A DNA stretch of 64,000 nt from Marinobacterium halophilum (GTDB lineage: Bacteria; Pseudomonadota; Gammaproteobacteria; Pseudomonadales; Balneatricaceae). The notes beneath the pieces are model-generated. The model did not search any database. It was given only the letters and a program-made list of their open reading frames with translations, and was not told the DNA's origin. The stretch covers positions 1-64,000 of the forward strand of contig NZ_PYGI01000020.1 of the NCBI RefSeq assembly GCF_003014615.1. The letters run 5' to 3'. Below are positions 25,895-32,956 of this stretch, in pieces; within the stretch, counting starts at the first letter, position 1; each line of letters begins with the position of its first letter. The position numbers were made by a program, and so were the translations under genes.

Positions 25895-25910
25895 TAGTCC
25901 ATAAAGACGA
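25895..25910. promoter_or_regulatory. candidate operator 2 of the ALDH/flavin reductase gap
   Basis: TAGTCC-ATAA-AGACGA, partner of the site at 25862. Confidence 0.55.
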
Positions 25911-25972
25911 TGATGCCCCTTGTGGCGACTGCAATACTCGGTTCAGACTCATCGGCCAGCAGAGGCAATCAC

Positions 25973-26941
25973 ATGACCCAGAACAGTTTCGACCCTAAAG
26001 CCTTTCGTACGGCACTGGGCACCTTCACCACCGGTGTCACCATCATCACTGCTCAAGCGGCCGACGGCACGCCGGTAGGGATTACCGCCAACAGCTTCAA
26101 CTCGGTCTCGCTGGACCCGCCGATGGTGCTCTGGAGTCTGGCCAAAACCGCCAATAGCCTGCCGGTGTTTACCGAGAGCAAGCATTGGAACGTACATGTT
26201 CTGTCAGTTGAACAGGAAGCCCTTTCCGGCCGCTTTGCCTCCCGTGGTGAAGACAAATTCGCCGGTCTGACTCTGGACGACGGCATCACCAACGCCCCGC
26301 TGCTGCCCGGCAGCACCGCCCGCTTCCAGTGCCGCACCGCGTTCATGCATGACGGCGGTGACCACATTATATTCATCGGCGAAGTTCTGGGCTTTGATCA
26401 AAGCGACCTGCCACCGCTGGTATTCCAGAGCGGCCAGTATGCGCTGGCGGCCCGCAAGCCGCGCGAGGAAGTGCGCCTGACCCAGTCAGAGCCGCCGCCC
26501 GAGTGCAGCTACACCGAAGACCTGCTGGGCTACCTGCTGGGACGTGCCCACTTCCAGATGGTCAACCGCCTCAAGGGCCTGCTGGATGAACAAAAGCTGG
26601 CACAGGAGCAATTTTTCATCCTGTCAGTACTGTGTATCCGCGATCGGATGACGCTGAGCGAGATCAACGAATATATCGCTTACACCGGTTACTCCGTCGA
26701 TGAAAACGACATGCAGGTGCTGACCGACGGTGGCCATGTTGTCATCGAACAGGACCGGTATCGCATGACCGCCGATGGCCGCGAAGCCTCGCTGCACCAG
26801 ATCGCCCATGCCAAGGCGATTGAAGAAGAGCTGGTCGAAGCGCTGGGCCAGGGCGACGCCATGGCATTGAAATTGCTGCTCAAGCGCCTGATCGAACGTA
26901 CCGATCCCGGTCTGCCCGACTTGTGGGCTGTATCCTCTTAA
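25973..26941 (+). CDS. flavin reductase with C-terminal MarR-like domain
   Basis: The 322-residue protein has an N-terminal flavin-reductase-like FMN/FAD domain (about 1-165: FTTGVTIITAQ, GITANSFNSVSLDPPMVLWSL, HWNVHVLSVEQ). It is followed by about 150 residues that read as a winged-helix MarR-like domain (LLGRAHFQMVNRLKGLLDEQKL, FFILSVLCIRDRMTLSEINEYI). This is the layout of C1, the reductase of Acinetobacter 4-hydroxyphenylacetate hydroxylase, where the extra domain senses the substrate. It probably supplies reduced flavin to a steroid-phenol hydroxylase (HsaA/TesA type) encoded elsewhere. The ATG at 25973 is preferred over one 21 codons upstream because of an AGAGG SD. Confidence 0.82.
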   Translation: MTQNSFDPKAFRTALGTFTTGVTIITAQAADGTPVGITANSFNSVSLDPPMVLWSLAKTANSLPVFTESKHWNVHVLSVEQEALSGRFASRGEDKFAGLTLDDGITNAPLLPGSTARFQCRTAFMHDGGDHIIFIGEVLGFDQSDLPPLVFQSGQYALAARKPREEVRLTQSEPPPECSYTEDLLGYLLGRAHFQMVNRLKGLLDEQKLAQEQFFILSVLCIRDRMTLSEINEYIAYTGYSVDENDMQVLTDGGHVVIEQDRYRMTADGREASLHQIAHAKAIEEELVEALGQGDAMALKLLLKRLIERTDPGLPDLWAVSS

Positions 26942-26953
26942 TGCTCGTTAGCC

Positions 26954-26964
26954 AATAAAAACAA
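26954..26964 (+). promoter_or_regulatory. A-rich leader of the SDR gene at 26974
   Basis: AATAAAAACAA runs into the AAGGAG SD of the SDR gene. Candidate Hfq/Crc target. Confidence 0.45.
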
Positions 26965-26973
26965 GGAGTTGCC

Positions 26974-27744
26974 ATGTCCATTCTGAATAGCTTCAACCTG
27001 GAAGGCCAAGTCGCCGTCATTACCGGTGCTGGCCGTGGTTTAGGCCGGGCCATCGCCCTGGCCTACGCGGAAGCCGGTGCCGATGTGGTCTGCTCGGCAC
27101 GCACCCTGGCCGACGTGGAAGCAGTCGCTGAAGAAGTGCGGGCGCTGGGACGCCGCGCGCTGGCGGTCAGCTGTGACGTCAACGACCAGGCTCAGCGCGA
27201 AGCACTGGTTGCAGCAGCCGTGGAAGGCATGGGCAAGATCACGCACCTGGTGAACAACGCCGGTGGCTCCGGCCCCAATGATCCGCTGAAGATGACTCCG
27301 GCAGACTTCACCGCCGTCATGGAATTCAACGTCACCTCCGCCTACTCACTGACCCAGCTATGTGTGCCGCACATGCGCACCGCCGGCGGCGGTAACGTGA
27401 TCAACATCACCTCCGGTGCGGCCCGTTACATCCAGAAACACTTCAGCGCCTACGGCACCGCCAAGGCGGCACTGACCCACATGACCAAGCTGCTGGCGCA
27501 GGATTTCGCACCGGATGTTCGCGTGAATGCGATCGCTCCCGGCCCGATCCGTACCGCAGCGCTGGAAAACGCCGCACCGGCCGCCATGCTCGAAACCATG
27601 GCCAAGAACACGCCGCTGCAGCGTATCGGTGAACCTGAAGATATCGCGGCTGCCGCACTGTATTTTGCCACCCCGGCGTCCAGCTGGGTGACCGGTAAAG
27701 TGATTGAAGTGGATGGCGGTGCCGAAGGCAGCGTCTGGGGCTGA
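26974..27744 (+). CDS. short-chain dehydrogenase/reductase, hydroxysteroid-DH-like
   Basis: The 256-residue classical SDR has TGAGRGLG (residues 18-25), the NNAGG strand, NITSGAARY, YGTAK and the PGPIRT loop, and ends with VTGKVIEVDGGAEGSVWG. The overall pattern is like 7alpha-hydroxysteroid dehydrogenases and 3-oxoacyl-ACP reductase-like SDRs. It sits 32 nt after the flavin reductase and 10 nt before the hydratase, so it is part of the operon 25973-30686. A role in oxidising a hydroxyl on a ring fragment is likely; position and substrate are not determined. Confidence 0.82.
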   Translation: MSILNSFNLEGQVAVITGAGRGLGRAIALAYAEAGADVVCSARTLADVEAVAEEVRALGRRALAVSCDVNDQAQREALVAAAVEGMGKITHLVNNAGGSGPNDPLKMTPADFTAVMEFNVTSAYSLTQLCVPHMRTAGGGNVINITSGAARYIQKHFSAYGTAKAALTHMTKLLAQDFAPDVRVNAIAPGPIRTAALENAAPAAMLETMAKNTPLQRIGEPEDIAAAALYFATPASSWVTGKVIEVDGGAEGSVWG

Positions 27745-27754
27745 GGAGACTGAG

Positions 27755-28546
27755 ATGACGACACCCCTGATTAATCAGCTGGGCCGCGAACTGCATATTG
27801 CGCTCAAGGAAGGCTGCACCCTGTCGCCCCTGATTGAGCGTTACCCTGAGTTGAGCCTGGACGATGCCTACCACATCTCCCTGACCACGCTGAAGCTGCG
27901 CGAGCAGGATGGCGAGCGGGTGATCGGCAAGAAGATCGGCGTTACCTCCAAACCGGTGCAAGAGATGCTCAATGTGCATCAGCCTGACTTCGGTTTCCTG
28001 ACCGACACCATGTTCTACCCGGAAGGCGCTGAAGTCAGCCTGTCTGCAGCGGGCCTGATCCAGCCCCGCGCCGAAGGCGAAATCGCTTTCTGTCTGAAGG
28101 AAGATCTGAGCGGCCCCGGTGTTACCGCCGCCGATGTACTGGCCGCGACCGAATGGGTTGCGCCCTGCTTCGAAATTGTCGACTCCCGCATCGACAACTG
28201 GCGTATCAGTATCGTCGATACCGTGGCCGACAACGCGTCTTGCGGTGTTTTTGTCATCGGTGACACCCGCACCGACCCGAACAGTCTGGACCTGGCCGCC
28301 GTGGCGATGCAGATCGAGAAGAACGGTGAACCGGCCGGTTCCGGCCTGGGCTCGGCGGTGCAGGGTCATCCGGCAGAAGCGGTCGCCTGGCTGGCCAATA
28401 CACTGGGCGAGTATGGCATCCCCTTCCGCAAGGGCGAGATCATCCTGTCCGGTGCACTGGCTCCGCTGATTCCGGCGGCAGCAGGCGACCGTTTCAGCCT
28501 CACCGCCGAAGGTCTGGGCAGCTGTTCGATCAGCTTCGTGGAATAA
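27755..28546 (+). CDS. 2-hydroxypenta-2,4-dienoate hydratase (HsaE/TesE/MhpD type)
   Basis: The 263-residue member of the fumarylacetoacetase-like hydratase/decarboxylase family adds water to 2-hydroxy-dienoates to give 4-hydroxy-2-oxo acids. Seen are GKKIGVTSKPVQEMLNVHQPDFGFL, PRAEGEIAF with two metal-binding Glu, and CFEIVDSRIDNW. An upstream in-frame ATG overlaps the SDR gene; the ATG at 27755 has a GAGGAG SD and is chosen. With the next two genes it forms the lower meta-cleavage trio used for ring-A products of steroids. Confidence 0.9.
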   Translation: MTTPLINQLGRELHIALKEGCTLSPLIERYPELSLDDAYHISLTTLKLREQDGERVIGKKIGVTSKPVQEMLNVHQPDFGFLTDTMFYPEGAEVSLSAAGLIQPRAEGEIAFCLKEDLSGPGVTAADVLAATEWVAPCFEIVDSRIDNWRISIVDTVADNASCGVFVIGDTRTDPNSLDLAAVAMQIEKNGEPAGSGLGSAVQGHPAEAVAWLANTLGEYGIPFRKGEIILSGALAPLIPAAAGDRFSLTAEGLGSCSISFVE

Positions 28547-28556
28547 CCGCCGGCTT

Positions 28557-28616
28557 ATCGCCTGCAAGCAGGCTCCTACGGACAACATGATTGTAGGGGC
28601 TTGCCCTGCAGGCGAT
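28557..28616. repeat. REP-like palindromic repeat 1
   Basis: A 60-bp imperfect palindrome bounded by ATCGCCTGCA and TGCAGGCGAT, with CTCCTAC and GTAGGGG inside. It resembles the GTAGGAGC-type REP sequences scattered in Pseudomonas genomes. Confidence 0.8.
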
Positions 28617-28633
28617 CAGGTAAGACAAGATTT

Positions 28634-28693
28634 ATCGCCTGCAGGCAGGTTCCTACGGACAGCGTCATTGTAGGAGCGTGCCTTGCAAGCGAT
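28634..28693. repeat. REP-like palindromic repeat 2
   Basis: A second 60-bp copy, same orientation, 17 bp after the first. Bounded by ATCGCCTGCA and TGCAAGCGAT, with TTCCTAC and GTAGGAGC inside. The pair forms a BIME-like unit between two genes of one operon. Confidence 0.8.
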
Positions 28694-28730
28694 CGGGCAA
28701 GCTATCAAACAAGAATACGTGGAACTGACT

Positions 28731-29642
28731 ATGTCCAAAAAATTGAAAGCGGTCATCATTGGCCCAGGTAACATCGGCACCGATCTGCTGATGAAAATGC
28801 AGCGTTCCGAGTGGATCGAGCCGGTGTGGATGGTGGGTATCGACCCCGAGTCCGAGGGTCTCAAGCGCGCCGCCGAGATGGGCATCAAGACCTGCGCCAC
28901 TGGCGTGGATGGCCTGCTCCCCCACGTGATTGAAGATGACATCCGTGTTGCTTTCGACGCTACCTCAGCCTACGTCCATGCTGAAAACAGCCGCAAGCTG
29001 AACGAGCTGGGCGTGATCATGATCGACCTCACCCCTGCGGCCATCGGCCCGTTCTGCGTACCGCCGGTGAACCTGACCGACCACGCCAAGAATCTGGAAA
29101 TGAACGTCAACATGGTCACCTGCGGTGGCCAGGCCACAATTCCGATGGTTGCAGCGGTGAGCCGTGTGCAGCCGGTAGAGTATGGCGAAATCGTTGCGAC
29201 CGTTTCCTCGCGTTCTGTGGGCCCGGGCACACGCCAGAACATCGACGAGTTCACCCGCACCACCTCAGGTGCCGTGGAACAGATCGGCGGTGCCAAGCGT
29301 GGCAAGGCGATCATCGTCATCAACCCGGCCGAGCCGCCGCTGATGATGCGTGACACCATCCATTGCCTGACCGAGAGCGAGCCGGATCAGGCCGCGATCA
29401 CCGAGTCCGTGCACGCCATGGTGAAAGAGGTACAGAAATATGTGCCGGGTTACACCCTGGTAAACGGCCCGGTGTTCGATGGCAACAAGGTCTCCTGCTT
29501 CATGCAGGTAGAAGGCCTGGGCGACTTCCTGCCCAAGTATGCCGGTAACCTGGATATCATGACCGCTGCCGGTCTGCGCACCGCCGAGATGTTCGCTGAA
29601 GAAGCGGCCAACGGCACCATCACACTGCCGGCACGCGGCTAA
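28731..29642 (+). CDS. acylating acetaldehyde/propanal dehydrogenase (HsaG/TesF/MhpF type)
   Basis: The 303-residue enzyme has [17 protein letters not shown] (NAD binding, about 6-22) and the catalytic Cys in [14 protein letters not shown] (about 130). [13 protein letters not shown] follows near the C-terminus. It converts the aldehyde channelled from the aldolase into acyl-CoA. The chosen ATG (28731) is 16 codons inside the open frame because the longer version would begin in the REP sequence. It is immediately upstream of the aldolase gene (15 nt), as expected for the channelling complex. Confidence 0.92.
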   Translation: MSKKLKAVIIGPGNIGTDLLMKMQRSEWIEPVWMVGIDPESEGLKRAAEMGIKTCATGVDGLLPHVIEDDIRVAFDATSAYVHAENSRKLNELGVIMIDLTPAAIGPFCVPPVNLTDHAKNLEMNVNMVTCGGQATIPMVAAVSRVQPVEYGEIVATVSSRSVGPGTRQNIDEFTRTTSGAVEQIGGAKRGKAIIVINPAEPPLMMRDTIHCLTESEPDQAAITESVHAMVKEVQKYVPGYTLVNGPVFDGNKVSCFMQVEGLGDFLPKYAGNLDIMTAAGLRTAEMFAEEAANGTITLPARG

Positions 29643-29657
29643 GCGGGAGATCACACG

Positions 29658-30686
29658 ATGAATTTGAACGGCAAGAAAGTCACCCTGCACGACATGAGCC
29701 TGCGCGACGGCATGCACGCCAAGCGCCACCAGATCAGCCTGGACGAGATGGTCAACGTTGCCACGGCGATGGATGACGCGGGTATGCCGCTGATCGAAGT
29801 CACCCACGGTGACGGCCTCGGCGGTGCGTCTTTGAACTACGGTTTCCCGGCTCACACGGATGAGGAATACCTCGGCGCTGTCGTGCCGAAGATGAAGAAC
29901 GCCAAGATCTCCGCCCTGCTGCTGCCGGGCATCGGGACACTTGACCATCTGAAGATGGCCAAAGATCTCGGTGTTTCCACTATCCGCGTCGCCACCCACT
30001 GCACCGAAGCGGATGTGTCTGAACAGCACATCGGCATGGCCGCCAAGATGGAATTGGATACCGTTGGCTTCCTGATGATGGCGCACATGGTCAGCCCGGA
30101 GAAAATTCTGGAACAGGCCAAATTGATGGTCAGCTACGGTGCCAACTGCATCTATGCCACCGATTCCGCCGGTTACATGCTGCCGGACGAAGTGACTGCC
30201 AAGATCGGTCTGCTGCGTGCGGAGCTGCCGTCCAATGTTGAAGTGGGCTTCCATGGCCACCACAACATGGGCATGGCGATTGCCAACTCGCTGGCCGCGA
30301 TTGACGCCGGGGCATCCCGTATTGACGGCTCCGTTGCCGGTCTGGGTGCCGGTGCCGGTAACACGCCGCTGGAAGTGTTCTGCGCCGTACTCGACCGCAT
30401 GGGTGTCGACACCGGTATCGATCTGTACAAGATCATGGACGTGGCCGAAGACCTGGTCGTGCCGATGATGGATCAGCCGATCCGCGTCGACCGTGATGCC
30501 CTGACGCTGGGTTATGCCGGTGTGTACTCGTCGTTCCTGCTGTTTGCCCAGCGGGCACAGAAGAAATACGGCATCCCCGCCCGTGATATCCTGCTCGAAC
30601 TGGGCCGTCGCGGCACCGTGGGCGGACAGGAAGACATGATTGAAGATCTGGCGCTGACCATGGCCAAGGAGAAGGGCCTGATCTGA
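29658..30686 (+). CDS. 4-hydroxy-2-oxovalerate aldolase (HsaF/TesG/MhpE type)
   Basis: The 342-residue DRE-TIM aldolase has [15 protein letters not shown] (Arg/Asp of the metal site, about 11-25), [11 protein letters not shown] with two metal-binding His (about 197-207) and the C-terminal communication domain with [13 protein letters not shown]. It splits 4-hydroxy-2-oxo acids into pyruvate and an aldehyde that is passed to the preceding dehydrogenase. Length and order match the standard pair. It ends the operon before a hairpin at 30699-30720. Confidence 0.93.
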   Translation: MNLNGKKVTLHDMSLRDGMHAKRHQISLDEMVNVATAMDDAGMPLIEVTHGDGLGGASLNYGFPAHTDEEYLGAVVPKMKNAKISALLLPGIGTLDHLKMAKDLGVSTIRVATHCTEADVSEQHIGMAAKMELDTVGFLMMAHMVSPEKILEQAKLMVSYGANCIYATDSAGYMLPDEVTAKIGLLRAELPSNVEVGFHGHHNMGMAIANSLAAIDAGASRIDGSVAGLGAGAGNTPLEVFCAVLDRMGVDTGIDLYKIMDVAEDLVVPMMDQPIRVDRDALTLGYAGVYSSFLLFAQRAQKKYGIPARDILLELGRRGTVGGQEDMIEDLALTMAKEKGLI

Positions 30687-30698
30687 CAGGCGATTGAA

Positions 30699-30720
30699 AA
30701 CCGGCCTGTCCAGGCCGGTT
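30699..30720 (+). terminator. hairpin after the aldolase gene
   Basis: AACCGGCCTG-tc-CAGGCCGGTT, a perfect 10-bp stem 12 nt after the stop. Only two T follow, so termination may be partial. Confidence 0.65.
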
Positions 30721-30778
30721 CTGCACGCTAACAGGTTCCGGCACAACAGTCGGCCCTGTATGCACAAGGAGAGTATCC

Positions 30779-32101
30779 GTGGTCACCATCGGTTCCACTT
30801 CACCCGCATCCGCCTGGCGCCGCCACGGATTGCTGCTCCTGCTCACCCTGCTCTACACCGATACCTTTATCGGCCGTCAGATCATGGCGGTGATGATTGA
30901 ACCGATCAAGCAGGAGTTCAACGCCAGCGATACCGCCATGGGGCTGGTCTCGGGGCTTGCGTTTGCCGGCGTCTATGCTCTGTTTGGGCTCGGCGCGGGC
31001 CGTCTTGCCGACCGCTTGCCACGCACCCGCGTGCTGGCTGTCTGTGCCCTGCTCTGGAGTATCACCACTATTCTGTGCGGTTTCACAACCGGATTTATCA
31101 TGCTGGTCGCTGCCCGTATGCTGGTAGCCATCGGTGAATCGGCGGTCACCCCCAGTTCCATCTCCATGATTGCCGACCTCTATCCGGTCAACCGCCGCGC
31201 CTTTGCCATCAGCTGTTACAGCACCGCTCCCACACTGGCCGCCATTATCGCCATGAGTGCCGGTGCCTGGCTGGTGGATCAGTACGGCTGGCGAGTCGGC
31301 TTTATTGTGGTCGGCATACCCGCCTGCCTGATTGCCGTGGTCATGCTGCTGATGCGCGACCCGCAACGCGGTACGTGGGACGACCACAGCAGCGAACCGG
31401 CACTGCCGCTGTCTCTGATGGCTACCCTCAAATCCCTGTGGGCGATCAAACCCTATCGCTTTCTGATCCTTGCCGCCGGCCTAAGCACCTTGGGTGCCAA
31501 TGCCTACGGCATGTGGAACGCTACCTTCCTGGTCCGTTCCCATGGGCTGGATCTGCAGCAGGCCGGTATTCTGGCCGGGTTTGTCGGGGGCGGCTCGGCA
31601 GCACTGGGCATGCTGTTCAGCGGCTGGTTCACTGACCGCCTGATCAGCGCTCATCCCCGTTGGCAATTGCTGATTCCGCAGGTCGGGCACGGCATCGGCA
31701 TTGTGGCCATGGCGACTTATCTGCTCTGGCCCGCCGACAGCACCTTTATGCTGGCAGGTCATACCATACCAACCGCCATGATCTGGTGCGCACTGAATGG
31801 CTTTTTTGCCGTCTGGTGGGTCGGCCCCTGCTTCAGCATGATTACCCGGATCGTGTCACCCGACAGCCGCGCCGTAGCCATGGCCTGCCAAACCGTACTG
31901 GTAACGTTGCTAGGCGTTGGCATCGGCCCGCTGGCCGTCGGTGCACTGAGCGATCTGATGGCACCATTGCTGGCTGCCGAGTCGCTGCGCTACTCCTTGC
32001 TGATCGGCTGTATCAGTACGGCACTGGCCATGGGGATGCTGTTCATGGTGGGATACTGCCAACGACAAGCACGCATGAAACCACAGGCTGCTCTAGTCTG
32101 A
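30779..32101 (+). CDS. MFS transporter, paralogue of the 16513 gene
   Basis: The 440-residue protein has about 12 membrane helices, with FIGRQIMAVMIEPIKQEFNAS in the first and LGAGRLADRLPRTRVL as motif A. It is clearly a relative of the transporter at 16513-17844. Translation starts at a GTG (30779) with AAGGAG 6 nt upstream. It follows the aldolase gene after a hairpin and precedes hsdA. Two related carriers in one cluster suggest different substrates or intermediates, or uptake versus export. Confidence 0.82.
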   Translation: MVTIGSTSPASAWRRHGLLLLLTLLYTDTFIGRQIMAVMIEPIKQEFNASDTAMGLVSGLAFAGVYALFGLGAGRLADRLPRTRVLAVCALLWSITTILCGFTTGFIMLVAARMLVAIGESAVTPSSISMIADLYPVNRRAFAISCYSTAPTLAAIIAMSAGAWLVDQYGWRVGFIVVGIPACLIAVVMLLMRDPQRGTWDDHSSEPALPLSLMATLKSLWAIKPYRFLILAAGLSTLGANAYGMWNATFLVRSHGLDLQQAGILAGFVGGGSAALGMLFSGWFTDRLISAHPRWQLLIPQVGHGIGIVAMATYLLWPADSTFMLAGHTIPTAMIWCALNGFFAVWWVGPCFSMITRIVSPDSRAVAMACQTVLVTLLGVGIGPLAVGALSDLMAPLLAAESLRYSLLIGCISTALAMGMLFMVGYCQRQARMKPQAALV

Positions 32102-32109
32102 ATGGACGA
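32094..32109 (+). promoter_or_regulatory. candidate operator upstream of hsdA
   Basis: TAGTCT-GAAT-GGACGA overlaps the stop codon of the MFS gene, 64 bp before the hsdA start. GTCY-N4-RGAC family. Confidence 0.5.
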
Positions 32110-32151
32110 AGAGTGGCCAAGCGATCACTTCCATAGTCGATTTTGATAACC

Positions 32152-32160
32152 AATAACAAC
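32152..32160 (+). promoter_or_regulatory. A-rich leader of hsdA
   Basis: AATAACAAC directly before the GAGGA SD of hsdA. Candidate Hfq/Crc target. Confidence 0.5.
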
Positions 32161-32172
32161 GAGGATTCATCC

Positions 32173-32940
32173 ATGTCCATTATCGCCGTAACCGGTGCTG
32201 CATCAGGTATTGGTGCCGCTGTTTGCCAGCATCTTGAAGCCGCCGGCCACACACTGATTCGTGTTGACCTGCGCAATGCCGACGTCAACGCCGACCTGTC
32301 CTCGGCCGAAGGCCGTCAGGCTGCCGTTGCACAGACCCTGAGCGCCTGCAACAACCGGCTGGATGCCGTGGTCGCCTGTGCCGGCGTCGGTGTGACCGCA
32401 CCCTCGGTGGGCCTGATTGTCGGCGTGAACTACTTTGGTGTCAGCGAATACCTCGACGGACTGGAAGACGCACTGGCCGCCAGTGGCAACGGCAAGGCCG
32501 TGATCATCGGTTCCGTGGCTGGCAGCCACATGGTGGCGACGCCGCACCCGATGGCCGCTGCCATGCTGGAAGGCGACGAAGCCAAGGCCTGCCAGCTGGC
32601 CGAAGAGAGCGAAAACCCCTCTGCCGCCTACGCCGCCTCCAAGTACGCCGTCACCGTATATGCTCGCAGCAAGTCCGTCGAATGGGGCAAGCGCGGCATG
32701 CGCTTGAACACCATCGCACCGGGTGCGGTTGAAACGCCACTGCACAAGGCCTCTCTGGATGACGCACGCTTTGGCGAAGCGGTGAAGAATTTTGTTGCCC
32801 CCATGGGCCGCGCCGGGGTGCCGGACGAAATCGCCGATGGCGTCGACTTCCTTCTGTCCGAAAAGTCCGCCTTCGTTAATGGTTCAGTGCTGTTCATTGA
32901 TGGCGGCATGGATGCGATGGTTCGTACTCGCCAATTCTGA
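32173..32940 (+). CDS. hsdA: 3alpha-hydroxysteroid dehydrogenase/carbonyl reductase
   Basis: The 255-residue SDR starts MSIIAVTGAASGIGAA and runs nearly word for word along the Comamonas testosteroni enzyme. Shared features are LRNADVNADLSSAEGR, VGVNYFGVSEYLD, the long insertion AMLEGDEAKACQLAEES before YAASK, RLNTIAPGAVETPL, and the ending VLFIDGGMDAMVRTRQF. It interconverts 3alpha-hydroxy- and 3-ketosteroids with NAD(H). The frame is open ten codons further up, but the ATG at 32173 has the SD. It is followed after 16 nt by a secreted serine hydrolase gene. Confidence 0.92.
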   Translation: MSIIAVTGAASGIGAAVCQHLEAAGHTLIRVDLRNADVNADLSSAEGRQAAVAQTLSACNNRLDAVVACAGVGVTAPSVGLIVGVNYFGVSEYLDGLEDALAASGNGKAVIIGSVAGSHMVATPHPMAAAMLEGDEAKACQLAEESENPSAAYAASKYAVTVYARSKSVEWGKRGMRLNTIAPGAVETPLHKASLDDARFGEAVKNFVAPMGRAGVPDEIADGVDFLLSEKSAFVNGSVLFIDGGMDAMVRTRQF

Positions 32941-32956
32941 GTTTGAGGAGAAGGTC

